Shown here: positions 34,440 to 47,322 of the stretch, one piece after another
How positions within the stretch are numbered: position 1 is the stretch's first letter
Layout of the letters: every line of letters starts with the position of its first letter
Source of the DNA: Tillandsia leiboldiana
Lineage: Eukaryota; Streptophyta; Magnoliopsida; Poales; Bromeliaceae
Length of the DNA stretch: 64,000 nucleotides
NCBI GenBank assembly: GCA_029204045.2
Contig: CM055077.1
Coordinates: 5,767,866-5,831,865, forward strand
Direction of reading: 5' to 3'
Notes under the pieces: generated by a model
The model's database searches: none
Seen by the model: the letters and a program-made list of their open reading frames with translations, nothing else
Told to the model about the DNA's origin: nothing
Position numbers and translations under genes: made by a program

Positions 34440-34669
34440 GCGCGCGCTAGGCTGGAATATTATTAATAGTACCAAGTCATTGATACTATTAAGTTTTTAA
34501 TCGTTGAATTAAAAGATATGTGATTGAGATGATAGTGAGCTCCTTGCGTTTAATGGGTAATTGGAGAAATAGTAAAATTTAACGGATGAAAATAATTAAA
34601 GAACTTGATCTAAGGGTAGAAAACTTGATAGCACCAAAAGTTTGGTACTATAGATAGTATACTAACCGG

Positions 34670-34672
<3 letters not shown>
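34440..34672. mobile_element. MITE family II copy (foldback, CTAGGCTGGAATATTA end)
   Basis: Bounded by a short (TA)n(GA)n array on the left and (TA)n on the right. Inverted ends read AATAGTACCAAG and TTTGGTACTATAG. The internal core is shared with family II copies at 35004, 35593, 36429, 38030, 38780, 42250, 42467, 43291 and 63293. Confidence 0.72.

Positions 34673-34762
<90 letters not shown>
34673..34762. repeat. (TA)n array with a GAGAGCT interruption
   Basis: TA repeats 34673-34727 and 34736-34762; the interruption contains the end of the next foldback element. Confidence 0.9.
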
Positions 34763-34766
<4 letters not shown>

Positions 34767-34943
34767 TTTAAAAACACAAGTCTATCCATATTTGTGAATT
34801 TTTTATAATTGAATTTGTATTGAAATTTGTAATTTTTACTTTTTCTTTCTCTCTTTAGTTGACCTTCCAATACAAATTCAATGGTAAAAAATTCACAAGT
34901 ATAAATTAGCTTATACTTTTAAAAATATATAAGCTCATATATA

Positions 34944-34945
<2 letters not shown>
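34728..34945. mobile_element. MITE family III (hairpin), copy 1, expanded TA inside its left end
   Basis: Left arm AAACACAAGTC...TTTGTGAATTTTTTA and right arm TAAAAAATTCACAAGTATAA are complementary around a CTTTCTCTCTTTAGTTGA centre. Its ends AGAGCTTATA and TATAAGCTC match the family III ends. Confidence 0.75.

Positions 34946-35003
<58 letters not shown>
34946..35003. repeat. (TA)n microsatellite
   Basis: TA repeat between family III copy 1 and a short family II copy. Confidence 0.95.

Positions 35004-35504
<501 letters not shown>

Positions 35505-35592
<88 letters not shown>
35505..35592. repeat. (CT)n then (TA)n compound microsatellite
   Basis: CT to 35538, then TA to 35592. Confidence 0.95.
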
Positions 35593-35596
<4 letters not shown>

Positions 35597-35828
35597 GAGC
35601 TCTTGTACTTTTAAAAGTATCAAATTATTGGTGCTTATAGTTTTTTAGTCATTGAATGGAAGAATGTATAATTAAGATGATAGTAGGCCCCTTGGGTTCA
35701 GTCGGTGGTTAGTGAAATAGTATGATCTAAGAGATGAATTGGTTAAAGAGATAGATCTAATGGTAGAAAATTTACAAGCACCAATTACTTGGTAGTTTTA
35801 CAAGTATGATAGCGTGCTATATATATAG
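35593..35828. mobile_element. MITE family II copy, diverged
   Basis: Contains the family core (ATCTAATGGTAGAAAATTTACAAGCACC at the right and ATTGGTGCTTATAG at the left) with decayed ends, next to a short TATATATAG. Confidence 0.6.
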
Positions 35829-36329
35829 TGCTAGGTTGGAATACCAAACGAGCTTCGTTGTCATCTATTTGTTTTCGATGGAGTTTTCAAAACAATGATT
35901 GACACTGTTAAATATGATTTAGATCATTTAAATCATCTAGAAATTAAATTTTATGTTTTTTCAATATTCTTAATCTGTCCATCAAATAAACAAAAAAATA
36001 AACAGCTGAAAATAAATATCTATCAAAAAGTGATGATAAGAGTTTTATAGATTTTATTTTAAATAGTTTAAAAAAATTTCTAATCAAAATTTAATTAATT
36101 TAAATTTCTTTACACAGTTAAACGAGCAAAAAATTTATATCTATCATTAATATTACGAATTTTGCAACCCTATAATCATTAGATTGTCGAAAAAATTAGA
36201 AATTTGATTTTTATTTACTTCTAGTGGTCCAAATTATATTAAACGGTGCCGACCATCGATTTAGATGCTCCATTATCAAAAATAAATGAATGGCAACGGA
36301 GCACATTTGTTACTGACAGCATTTCAGCT

Positions 36330-36332
<3 letters not shown>
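35829..36332. mobile_element. MITE family IV (about 500 bp, long inverted ends), copy 1
   Basis: The left end contains TTCGTTGTCATCTATTTG and GATGGAGTTTTCAAAA; the right end contains GATGCTCCATTATCAAAAA and AAATGAATGGCAACGG as complement, with an AT-rich middle. Other copies are 37085-37645 and 62710-63245. No coding capacity. Confidence 0.78.
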
Positions 36333-36420
<88 letters not shown>

Positions 36421-36428
36421 TGAGAGAG
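36333..36428. repeat. (TA)n then (GA)n compound microsatellite
   Basis: TA to 36394, then GA to about 36428 with one T interruption. Confidence 0.95.
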
Positions 36429-36661
36429 TTCTGGTGGAATACTATCGATAGCACCAAGCAATTGATGCTACCAAGTTTCCAGTCCTTAGATGAAAGGATG
36501 TGCGGTTGAGATTATAGTGATCCCCTAAAAATTTTACTATTCAACCAACCACCCACTAAACCCTAGGGGACCACTATCATTCTAACTGCACATCCCTTAA
36601 TCCAAAAGCTAAAAAATTAATAGCACCAATGATTTTGTGCTATCGATAGTATTCCGGCCTA

Positions 36662-36663
<2 letters not shown>
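36429..36663. mobile_element. MITE family II copy with intact core
   Basis: GGTGGAATACTATCGATAGC at the left and GCTATCGATAGTATTCCGGC at the right are inverted. The core contains AACCACCCACTAAACCCTAG and CCACTATCATTCTAACTGCA. Confidence 0.85.

Positions 36664-36742
<79 letters not shown>
36664..36742. repeat. (CT)n then (TA)n compound microsatellite
   Basis: CT to 36710, then TA to 36742. Confidence 0.95.
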
Positions 36743-37645
<903 letters not shown>

Positions 37646-38029
37646 CTCTCTCTCTCTCTATATAGGGTGCATGTGGTTCAAAATAAAAAATGTACAGCAA
37701 TAAAATATGGAATGATAAACCTCCTAATATTTAAAATAAAATTAAAATTAAAATACAAAATATAAACAATAAATTAAAAAGAGTTTGCATATCAAAACAA
37801 AAAATTAAATTTGTAATTTAAATTCAAACTAAAATTAAAAATTAAAAATTTACATCAAAATGTTAAAATGATAAGCCAAAATTTTAAATATAATTTTTTA
37901 AAAAATTTAAAATTTAAAATTGAATGAGAAATTCAAAATATAAAACTAAATTTTGATTTGATTTAAATTCAAACTTATAATTAAATTTATATTTAAATGT
38001 ATATATCAAATTTATACTCTATATAGAGA
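37646..38029. other. AT-rich intergenic DNA between MITEs
   Basis: Starts with a short (CT)n, then about 350 bp of A/T-rich sequence with AAATTTAAAATT-type runs. No gene or clear repeat family. Confidence 0.5.
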
Positions 38030-38257
38030 GAGAGAAAGTTCGGCTACTATATTTTTAAAAATACAAAACAATTGGTGTTTGTAAAACTCTCTATTGTTAG
38101 ATCAATTTTTTTGTCTAATTTTATCGTTTAGATTATGTTATTTTACCAACCACTCACTAAATTCAAGGGCCCACTATCATTTTAATCGCACATCCTTTCA
38201 TCCAAAAACTAAAAATTTATAAACACCAATGACTATACTTCTAAAAATATAAAACTA

Positions 38258-38262
<5 letters not shown>
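38030..38262. mobile_element. MITE family II copy
   Basis: Ends GTTCGGCTACTATATTTTTA and TACTTCTAAAAATATAAAAC. Core ACCAACCACTCACTAAATTC and CACTATCATTTTAATCGCAC. Confidence 0.72.

Positions 38263-38326
<64 letters not shown>
38263..38326. repeat. (TA)n microsatellite
   Basis: Pure TA repeat. Confidence 0.96.
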
Positions 38327-38329
<3 letters not shown>

Positions 38330-38715
38330 GTTCTAAACTTTGGTACATTTGAAATTGACACAAATTTTAATACTATTATCTGATCTTTCGAGTCTTATCA
38401 TTCTCTTATTTTGTAAGAAAAATACTTTATTCACACTCTATAATAATAGATATAATTTCACACTTTTTACATTCAAAGATTTAAAATACTTTTTTAGTTT
38501 TCAATATTAAAATAATTAGTAAAATAAGTAAGTAAACACTAACTATCAAAATACTATGATGTAAATTTTATTTTACACTAACATTCTAGACGTACAAGTA
38601 ACATTGTTATTTTTATTATTAGTGATACGAAGAGCTGAAAGAGTTGTCTATAGTTTGGATAGAAATGTTGTAAGATTTTTGTCCCTTCTATTTTTTTACT
38701 GTACAAGTAGTATTG

Positions 38716-38718
<3 letters not shown>
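38327..38718. other. AT-rich intergenic DNA
   Basis: About 390 bp with no supported gene; the small ORF that ends in TA-encoded Tyr-Ile repeats is an artefact of the microsatellite. Confidence 0.5.

Positions 38719-38779
<61 letters not shown>
38719..38779. repeat. (TA)n microsatellite
   Basis: Pure TA repeat. Confidence 0.96.

Positions 38780-39208
<429 letters not shown>

Positions 39209-39263
<55 letters not shown>
39209..39263. repeat. (TA)n then (GA)n compound microsatellite
   Basis: Lies between a family VI copy and a further family VI right end (GTGTACACTTAGCATTTTC, 39288-39306), so it may have grown inside an element. Confidence 0.93.
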
Positions 39264-39265
<2 letters not shown>

Positions 39266-39307
39266 GTGTGATGTACACTCCACAAGAAGTGTACACTTAG
39301 CATTTTC

Positions 39308-40011
<704 letters not shown>

Positions 40012-40530
40012 TTTAACTTGTGTGTTTTTAGAAGCACAAAAATTTTTTGTACTATCAAATTGTTTTGAAGATCGTCTTGGTTAAATTTGATTTAAAATAT
40101 TTTAAATATATAAAAAATAAATTTTATAATTTTTTGATATTATTTTTTTAAGAATCAAAATAATTTGAAAATAAAATACAGACAAAATATAACAACGTCA
40201 TACTAAAATTTTAAATCAAAAATATAAATCTTACGTAATTTATATCAAAAATAAAAAATTTCTATCAAAATTTTACGTAATTTAAATAATTTTATATCAT
40301 TAAACTTGAAAACGGCTACTTACGATCATTAAAGTTATTAATTATTAAAATTATTAATTTTGAGTTTATTATTAGATAAATAATATTAAAAAATAACAAA
40401 ATTTATTTTTAAATATTTTAAAATATTTTAAATTAAATTTAACGAAAACGATCTTCATTCGAAAAAAAAAAATAAATAAATAAATACTTAGAAGCACGAA
40501 AACTTTCGTACTTTTAAAAACACACCCGCC
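40012..40530. mobile_element. MITE family V (about 520 bp, TTAGAAGCAC ends), diverged copy
   Basis: Left TGTGTGTTTTTAGAAGCAC and right ACTTAGAAGCACGAAAACTT with inverted blocks such as GATCGTCTTGG / AACGAAAACGATC. It is related to the better copy at 61717-62254. Confidence 0.6.
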
Positions 40531-40549
40531 TAATTGAAAGTAGTAGTAC

Positions 40550-40589
<40 letters not shown>

Positions 40590-40866
40590 AGTACCGAGTT
40601 AATTTAAATTATAAATCATTTTGAACCACCTCTCCAATATTTTAAAATTTAAAATTTACTATCCAATTAAAATTTAAATTTATTTTAAAAAATTAAATAA
40701 TAAAATTAAAATTTTAAGAGTTTGAATAGTTTCATAATTTCCGTAAGTATCGTATGTTTTTACCTACTAATAATAATATAATAATAAGAATAAGAATAAC
40801 AGAATAGCGCACCGGCAAATAGGGCGGAGACGGAGGGAGAAACCCGTGGGCCCCTCACGGGTGTCC
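40531..40866 (-). other. Region downstream of the ARM-repeat gene
   Basis: AT-rich, with (AAT)n near 40551-40578. It should hold the 3' untranslated region and polyadenylation signal of the minus-strand gene; no boundary can be read with confidence. Confidence 0.4.
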
Positions 40867-41985
40867 TCAGCAGCCGCCGCCGATGCCGTCCCAGGCGAGG
40901 TCGAGGCGTCCGCTGTCCTGCAGCGCCCGCAACAGCTGCGCGCCCTTGCGCCGGCCCCTCGCGCTGCACTCTCCCTGCATCGCCCCCACCACCGCCCTCG
41001 CCACCTCCCCCGGCGGCACCTCCTTTTCATCCCCACTCCCACCCCCACCCCCGCCGGCGTAGATCGCCGCCAGCACCCCGATGGCGCACTCCCTCCCCCT
41101 GCCAGCCATCCCCTCCGCCGCCCTCGCAAGAGCCCCCGCAGCCGCCGGGTGGGCCCTCACCTCCGCCGCCCCCTCCTCCACCGTGCACAGCAACTCCAGC
41201 GCCGCCAGCGCCCTCTCCGCCGTCGCCCCTGCCGCCCCTGCCGCAGCCACCGCCTCCACCGCCGCCGCCGCCGCCCCAGCCTCCACCGCCGCCCGCCTGT
41301 TCCCCTCCGCCAGCAGCAGCGCCAGCAGTGCCTTCGCCGCCGCCCTCGCCGTCCCCGCCTCCAGCAGCGCCCCCACCACCCCCTCCACCACCCCCCTCGG
41401 GCACGCCGGCGCCGCCGCTGGATCCCTTCCCAGCCCCCGCTCCACCGCCCGCAGCGCCGCCCCCCTCTCCCCCGCCGCAAACAGCCGCTCCGCCTCCCTG
41501 AATGCCTCCGCCGCCGCCGCCTCCTCGCCCGCCATCGCCGCCGCCGATCGCTTCTCCTCCTCCTCCTCCTCCTCCTCCTCCTCCTTTTGTTGCTGCTGCT
41601 TCTGGTGGTGGTGGTGGTGGAGGGGGAAGCGCCACTGGGTGAAGCTCTGCGAAGCAGAAGAGGACGACGACGACGACGACGACGAAGGGTGGGCCCGCTC
41701 AGCGGCTACGGCTGGGGGGGGCGGCGGCGGCGGCGGCGGTAACTGCGGCGGCGGTAACGGCGGCGCGGAGGAGGGAGGCGGAGCGCTCGTCATCGTCGAT
41801 GACGGAGGAGAGCGCTCGACGGCGGCGGGAGGTGCGGTGGGGCTGAGGACGGAGCGGGCGCAGTTGCCGAAGATGCCGCAGGAGAACAGCGCCCGCGGCG
41901 GAGGCTTCAGATGCTTCGGGTGGGCGGCCGCCGCCGCCGGCGGCGGCCCGTCCCCCGGCTGCTGGTGCCGACTCCGGCTTGACAT
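40867..41985 (-). CDS. Armadillo-repeat protein, U-box-less relative of plant PUB22/24-type proteins
   Basis: 372 aa, intronless. I chose the ATG at 41985 ('MSSRSRHQQ') over an in-frame ATG 11 codons upstream, because the upstream extension ('MVLSLLLSLFA') lies in AT-rich leader-like sequence. An N-terminal Pro/Ala/Ser-rich, probably disordered part contains 'LFSCGIFGNCARSVLSPTAP', long Pro and Ser runs, 'SQSFTQWRFPL', a His run and an acidic Glu run (about residues 132-143). The C-terminal half (about 150-365) is Ala-rich helical ARM repeats: 'ERALAALELLCTVEEGAAEV', 'ECAIGVLAAIYA' and 'KGAQLLRALQDSG' resemble the ARM end of plant U-box E3 ligases, but no U-box is present. The function is unknown; protein binding is the expected ARM role. 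The gene is far more GC-rich than its flanks. It is the only plausible host gene here. Confidence 0.82.
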   Translation of the reverse strand: MSSRSRHQQPGDGPPPAAAAAHPKHLKPPPRALFSCGIFGNCARSVLSPTAPPAAVERSPPSSTMTSAPPPSSAPPLPPPQLPPPPPPPPPAVAAERAHPSSSSSSSSSSASQSFTQWRFPLHHHHHQKQQQQKEEEEEEEEEEKRSAAAMAGEEAAAAEAFREAERLFAAGERGAALRAVERGLGRDPAAAPACPRGVVEGVVGALLEAGTARAAAKALLALLLAEGNRRAAVEAGAAAAAVEAVAAAGAAGATAERALAALELLCTVEEGAAEVRAHPAAAGALARAAEGMAGRGRECAIGVLAAIYAGGGGGGSGDEKEVPPGEVARAVVGAMQGECSARGRRKGAQLLRALQDSGRLDLAWDGIGGGC

Positions 41986-42240
41986 TGCAAATAAAGATAG
42001 TAAGAGCGACAAAACCAATGGCGGAAAAAGATTAGGTAATCTTATATTTATATTTATATGTATATTTGAAGATGAGTAGACTTCTACAGGGTACAGGGAG
42101 TTGGGAAGTATGCCTCGGTTTCTGCTAATAGATGCGGAAAGTATTGATTGATTGTGTACTGAAGTAGGATTTATGTGCTGTTAATAATAAGACTACTACA
42201 GGGAAGAAGGGAAGCTTTGTTTCGTCGATTAAGGAATATA
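41986..42240 (-). promoter_or_regulatory. Putative promoter/leader of the ARM-repeat gene
   Basis: On the minus strand an AT-rich stretch with TATAAATATAAATATAAG (about 42037-42060) lies 50-75 bp upstream of the ATG and could hold the TATA box; an ATTGG box lies nearer the ATG. The exact start of transcription is not readable. Confidence 0.4.
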
Positions 42241-42445
42241 TATATATATAGTTTGACTAATATATTTGTACAAACATCAATCGTTAAATTTTTTTTCGTT
42301 AGATCTATTTTATCGTTTTGATTAATTTTATTTTTTAAATCATATTATTTCATCAACCACTTATTTAATCTAAAAAGTTTACTATCATTTTAACCATACA
42401 TCTTTTCATCCAATAACTAAAAATTTATAAGTATCAAGTTTCTCT
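42241..42445. mobile_element. MITE family II copy, diverged, upstream of the ARM gene
   Basis: Begins after a short TATATATATATA with AGTTTGACTAATATATTTG. The core ATCAACCACTTATTTAATC and CTATCATTTTAACCATACAT matches the family; it ends near a (CT)n run. Confidence 0.6.
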
Positions 42446-42665
42446 CTCTCTCTATATATAGGTCGGCTACTATGCTTGCTTATAAATTTTCTACTGTTAG
42501 ATTTACTTTTTTGATTAATTTTATCTCTTAAATCATTTTATTTCATCAACTACTCATTTAACCCAAGAAGCACATTATTATTTTAACCACACATCTTTTC
42601 ATTTAAGAGTTAAAACATACCAGCACCAATAACTTGATATTTTTAAAAACATAGGAGCTCAATAT
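42446..42665. mobile_element. MITE family II copy
   Basis: TATAGGTCGGCTACTATGCTT at the left; core CATCAACTACTCATTTAACC and TATTTTAACCACACATCTTT; right end TTTTTAAAAACATAGGAGCT. Confidence 0.65.
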
Positions 42666-42675
42666 AAATAAATAA

Positions 42676-42677
<2 letters not shown>

Positions 42678-42755
<78 letters not shown>
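42678..42755. repeat. (TA)n microsatellite
   Basis: Pure TA repeat, about 78 bp. Confidence 0.96.
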
Positions 42756-42758
<3 letters not shown>

Positions 42759-43003
42759 CTTGTGTTTTTGAAAATATATAAGCTCTCTCTCTCTATAGAG
42801 AGAGAGAGAGCTTATATACTTTCAAAAGCAAGTCCAATTATATTTGTAAATTTTTTACTATTTAATTTGTATTGAGATTTGTGCTATTGTACTTTCTCTT
42901 TCTCTCTCTTTAGTTGACTTTACAATAGTACAAATCTCAATAAAAATTTAATAATAAAAAATTTACAAGCGTGTATGGACTTGTACTTTTGAAAGTATAT
43001 AAG

Positions 43004-43008
<5 letters not shown>
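42756..43008. mobile_element. MITE family III (hairpin), copy with a duplicated left end
   Basis: A stray inverted end (TTTGAAAATATATAAGCTC) and a (CT)(AG) palindrome precede the full hairpin 42812-43008, whose arms are ATTTGTAAATTTTTTACTAT and AATAAAAAATTTACAAG. Confidence 0.75.

Positions 43009-43046
<38 letters not shown>
43009..43046. repeat. (TA)n microsatellite
   Basis: Short pure TA repeat. Confidence 0.94.
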
Positions 43047-43290
<244 letters not shown>

Positions 43291-43507
43291 TCTGCTACTA
43301 TGCTTGTAAAAATACCAAGCATTTGGTGCTTGTAAGCTTTCTTTCTTAGATCTATCATTTTGACTAACTTCACCCCTTAGATCATTCTATTCAACCAACT
43401 ACCCACTAAACCCATGGGGCCTACTATCATCCCAACCGCACATACTTTCATCCAAAGCCTAAAAATCTAAAAGCGCCAATGACTTGTACTTTTAAAAGCA
43501 TATTAGC

Positions 43508-43512
<5 letters not shown>
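43291..43512. mobile_element. MITE family II copy with intact core
   Basis: GTCTGCTACTATGCTTGTAAA at the left, TGTACTTTTAAAAGCATATTAG at the right; core CAACCAACTACCCACTAAACC and TACTATCATCCCAACCGCAC. Confidence 0.82.

Positions 43513-43594
<82 letters not shown>
43513..43594. repeat. (TA)n microsatellite
   Basis: Pure TA repeat, about 82 bp. Confidence 0.96.
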
Positions 43595-43597
<3 letters not shown>

Positions 43598-43609
43598 TAG
43601 AGTAGGAGT

Positions 43610-43806
43610 AGTGCTTATATATTTTTAAAAGTACAAGCTCAAATATGTTTGTGAATTTTTTACCATATAATTTGTATTAAGATTTATGATATTTTAAAAT
43701 CAATTAAAGAGAGAAAAAAAATACAATAGTACGGATCTAAATGCAGATCCAATGGTAGAAAAAGCACAAACATATTTGGGCTTGTACTTTTGAAAGTATA
43801 TAAGCT
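43610..43806. mobile_element. MITE family III (hairpin) copy
   Basis: Ends GTGCTTATATATTTTTAAAA / TTTTGAAAGTATATAAGCTC; arms TATGTTTGTGAATTTTTTAC and GTAGAAAAAGCACAAACATA. Confidence 0.78.
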
Positions 43807-43811
43807 CTACT

Positions 43812-44020
43812 AGAGCTTACGAGCTTATATACTTTCAAAAATACAAGTCATTCATATTTGTGAATTTTTTACCATTGTATTTGTAATGGGATCTGTGTTG
43901 TTGTAAAGACAACTAAAAAGAGAGATAAAATATACAACTGCACGGATCCCAATACAAATTCTATAATAAAAAATTCACAAGCATAGATGGATTTGTGCTT
44001 TTGAAAATATATAATCAGTT
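43812..44020. mobile_element. MITE family III (hairpin) copy, head to tail with the previous one
   Basis: AGCTTACGAGCTTATATACTTTC at the left, TTTTGAAAATATATAATCAG at the right; arms ATATTTGTGAATTTTTTACC and AAAAAATTCACAAGCATAG. No TA array separates it from the previous copy. Confidence 0.75.
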
Positions 44021-44034
44021 CTCTATATAGTGCA

Positions 44035-44507
44035 TGTAACGACCCGGCCCACTAGCAATAATAACTCGTTGGGCCGAAACCACAACCCAAAATGCTTAAG
44101 CCCAGTTATTATTACTAGTGTCCAAGTCTCATATAAACCCAATCACAAATCCATCCACATCCGATGTGGGACTATTGGGGGCGTCACAGACTCCCCCCGT
44201 TTAGGCCTGACGTCCTCGTCAGCCCAAACACACACACACAAGCCCAAGATCACCAGGCGATGTGAGACTCGTCTCGCTAGCCCTGTCATCTAGACCCAGG
44301 CTCAGCCGAGACTCATCACACACTTCCGGCTGGTTATTGGCTCTGATACCAAATGTAACGACCCGGCCCACTAGCAATAATAACTTGTTGGGCCCAAATC
44401 ACAGCCCAAAATGCTTAAGCCCAGTTATTATTACTAGTGTCCATGTCTCATATAAACCCAATCACAATTCCATCCACATCCGATGTGGGACTATTGGGGG
44501 CGTCACA
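44035..44507 (-). mobile_element. TRIM-like short LTR element (two 154-bp LTRs)
   Basis: Plus strand TGTAACGACCC...GGCGTCACA occurs at 44035-44188 and again at 44354-44507, 154 bp each and nearly identical. On the minus strand the LTR runs TGTGACGCCCCC to GGGTCGTTACA. After it comes TTTGGTATCAGAGCC (44339-44353), the tRNA-Met primer site, and before it a GGGGGGAGTC polypurine tract (about 44189-44200). The 165-bp internal part has no coding capacity. The short LTRs and absent coding region fit a terminal-repeat retrotransposon in miniature. Confidence 0.82.
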
Positions 44508-44665
44508 GACTCCCCCCGTTTAGGCCTGACGACCTCGTCAGCCCAAACACACACACAGCAGCCCAAGATCACCAGGCGATGTGAGACTTGTCTCGCTAGC
44601 CCTGTCATCTAGACCCAGGCTCAGCCGAGACTCGCCGCACCCTTCCGGCTGGTTATTGGTATCAG
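44508..44665 (-). mobile_element. Second TRIM internal segment, lacking its LTR, with inverted primer-site motif
   Basis: Repeats the 44189-44353 internal sequence almost exactly up to CTGGTTATT, but then reads GGTATCAGAGCC where the first copy reads GGCTCTGATACC, the exact reverse complement. The expected third LTR is absent. Confidence 0.8.
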
Positions 44666-44679
44666 AGCCCTGTCATATA

Positions 44680-44684
44680 GTGTA
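44680..44684. repeat. Left TSD (GTGTA) of the solo family B LTR
   Basis: GTGTA precedes TGTGATGATCC and recurs at 47657-47661. Confidence 0.93.
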
Positions 44685-45145
44685 TGTGATGATCCGGACT
44701 CCCGCAGGAACTGTGCAACGTTAAACAGTGATTGCGGGGAGCTTATTCGGTGAAACAGAACTTGTAGAATCAAAATTGGACATTTAATATAGACTCTGCA
44801 CGAAAATCGGAGCAAATGGGATTTTCCGGGAGCTTTTGGCAAAATTTCGGATGAGAATTTGGCGAAATGGACAGCGGATTTGGACTCAGCGCGCGAAAAC
44901 GATCGAAACGGTATATTTACTTTAATTTTTCGGCGCAAAATTACTGTTCACGTCGGAACAGTAACTCCGGCCGCCGGAATTACTGTTCCGGCGACCGGCG
45001 AGCGGCGGCGGGGGCGGCGCACGGCGGCGGGCGGCGGCGCAGCGGCGGCACAGCGGCGGAGTGCGGAGGCGCGCGGCGCGGGCAGGGGGCGCTGGTGCGC
45101 GGTCCACGGCATGGCGTGCACCGGGTGCACCGAAGTCTTCCCTTG

Positions 45146-45350
45146 CCACGTGGCGCTTCCCCATTGGCCGGCCGGCTTCTAGAAGCACGTGGGAAGGTGA
45201 CACGTGGCGCTCCCCTATTGGCCGACATCTTCCGGAAGACCCGGCGCGGGGACCGGGCCCGTGCACCACGTGGACACGTGGCAGCTTCTGAGTGGCCCTT
45301 GCACAGGCTGTTTCCTGTTATGTGGACACGTGGCGTGTTTTGGTTGGCCC
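45146..45350 (+). promoter_or_regulatory. G-box/CCAAT module array in the solo LTR
   Basis: CCACGTGGCG-CCCCATTGG, ACACGTGGCG-CCTATTGG, CCACGTGGACACGTGGCAG and ACACGTGGCGTG-TTGGTTGG. All four ACGTGG cores are intact despite divergence elsewhere. Confidence 0.5.
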
Positions 45351-45400
45351 GTTTCGGTGTTTCCTGTTCGGATCCGATCATGTGTGGAGCCTCAGCCCAT

Positions 45401-45409
45401 TATAAATAG
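45401..45409 (+). promoter_or_regulatory. TATA box of the solo LTR
   Basis: TATAAATAG in the conserved family B context. Confidence 0.7.
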
Positions 45410-46229
45410 CAATCCCCACCCCTCCTCATTCCCACCTCGGTTTGCGTGCCGTAGAGAGAGAATCTGAGGTTGGGCCCTTTAGGAAAAATATTCCTCTCTC
45501 TCTCCTCTCTCTCTCCTCCAGATTTTAGAATTTTTGGAGTTACAGTTAGTGAGTTATCTCCGACGCGGCGCACTGCGACGGTTTTCTTTTTCGGCCCATT
45601 TCCCGTCGCAGTTCCGTCGAAAATTCCCTGTGTGCTAACCAGGAGGAATTTTTGGACGATTTTCGCGGCAGCGCGTTCCTAAGAGGTAAGGCTTTGATTT
45701 TCGTGTTGATCACTTTGCTCCATTTCGTACTTTTGGCATGATTCCCGAGGTCTCTTTGACCCCCCTTTTTGCTGTGGAAATTTCTGGACAGCATCGACTT
45801 CTCCGATTTTTATCTTGGCGTAGGAGCATCAGATCGAGACGTTTAAAGAGTCGATTTTGATCTACTCTTCGCGAGGAACGCAACCGTAATTTTTCTGGAT
45901 TTTTCTGAGCACTATACAGAGGTGAAAAACTCCTCTCTTTTTGTGCTATTTGAAAAACAGCAAAAGCTGTATTTTTATGAATAATATAGTTACACCCTGT
46001 GCAATGTGTGTTGCTGTAGGGTACCGTTTTCGGCAGACAGCAGTTCTAGGGGACTGTGGACAGCCAGGAGACTATCTGGGTGTGATTTGAGCTGTTCGAG
46101 GTGGGCGGTTGTTGCTTACCTCATTTTTGACAAGCTCACTGGGATTACTGGAACTCCCCTAAAATTTAATATGACAATTGATGAGAACCACTGGGACAAA
46201 CTAATATGATAATTGATAAGAACTATTGG

Positions 46230-46310
46230 GACAACTAACAGGACAACTAACAGGACTACTAACAGGACAACTAACAGGACTACTAACAGGACAACTAACA
46301 GGACAATTGA
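46230..46310 (+). repeat. Tandem AACTAACAGGAC repeat in the solo LTR
   Basis: Six to seven 12-bp units alternating CAACTAACAGGA and CTACTAACAGGA, against about four 13-bp units in element B. Confidence 0.78.
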
Positions 46311-47280
46311 TGAGAACCGCTGGGACGAACTCTCCTAAAATTTAATATAACCCCACAAATTATATGATGACTTATATTGGGACACTGTGATTGGGACAAA
46401 AGCTATAATCTCGCATGCAATAACTTTTATAACAATCAATCTTTTTAAAAGAAATATTTGACACTTTTCTACAGCTTTTAAATAATGGCATGCTTTCTTG
46501 CTCATCTAGTTAGCCACTATTTATTGCTACACTATCATCTTGGGATTTGTACATGTTTCATTGTTGTCCTGTGCATCCAGAGGTTTGTTGCTCAAGTGTG
46601 AGCAGGGGTTTGGGATAGTGTAGTCGAGATTGCATTAGATTGTGGATTTGTGGGGTATTGCGGTAACCGCGGACAGTAGGCGGTCGACCAGATGTTTACC
46701 CTTGCATCAGATTGGGGTTGAGTCTGGTTTATTGCATCAGCTGGGGATTGGGTTTCTGTAGGGGATGGAGTTTCCCACTTTGATCATAGTTATGATCCAG
46801 TCCTGCTATATTGAGATATGTGCTACAGAGATACTTGAGATACTGATGACAGAGATGCTTTACTCGTGTGGGTCGCTCCCCTCGAGTGCCACTCCAGAGG
46901 TGGGCTTTTTCAGACCCAGCCGTGTGTGCCGGTCTGATACTTATGTTGGGATGCGAGCCGTGTGAGCCGATCCCGCGGTTTCGAGCCGTGTGTGCAGATT
47001 CCGCTGAGCAGGCAGTACCAATTGTTACTGGTGTCTAAATTGGATTTATTTTGGACAGATACCATTTCTGATGCATGCATACAGTTTTGACAGCATAGTA
47101 GTGGTAGTTTTCCTGTTTCAGCATCTTATGCATTTTACCACTTCTCCCTTTTGCCTCTAGTAGTCCTAGTGGGTGCGTCAGAGTTGAGGTTTTACCCACT
47201 AGGGGAGGCTGCTGGTTTATCTGGTAGTTCTCACCCCCCATTATTGTTTTCCTGTCCCTTTCTTCTCCTTTATTTTGCAG

Positions 47281-47322
47281 AGTCGTCTGCGGGAGCTGCT
47301 AGGCCATCGGCAGCTGATCGAG
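47281..47322 (+). other. Candidate 42-nt leader exon in the solo LTR
   Basis: TATTTTGCAG before and GTAAGG after, same length as at 21091-21132, with three substitutions near its 3' end. Confidence 0.4.

Noticed and set aside
41027..42079. Plus-strand and other minus-strand ORFs over the ARM gene
   Set aside because: Homopolymeric Pro, Arg, Gly or Ala translations of the GC-rich gene in wrong frames; only the 40867-41985 frame shows ARM-like helices and motifs.
44030..44612. Two similar ORFs of 87 and 116 aa
   Set aside because: They are translations of the TRIM LTR and internal sequence, which is non-coding.
44030..44665. Cassandra-type TRIM carrying a 5S rRNA-like promoter
   Set aside because: I see no 5S-like internal promoter blocks in the 154-bp LTR, so only the general TRIM label is supported.
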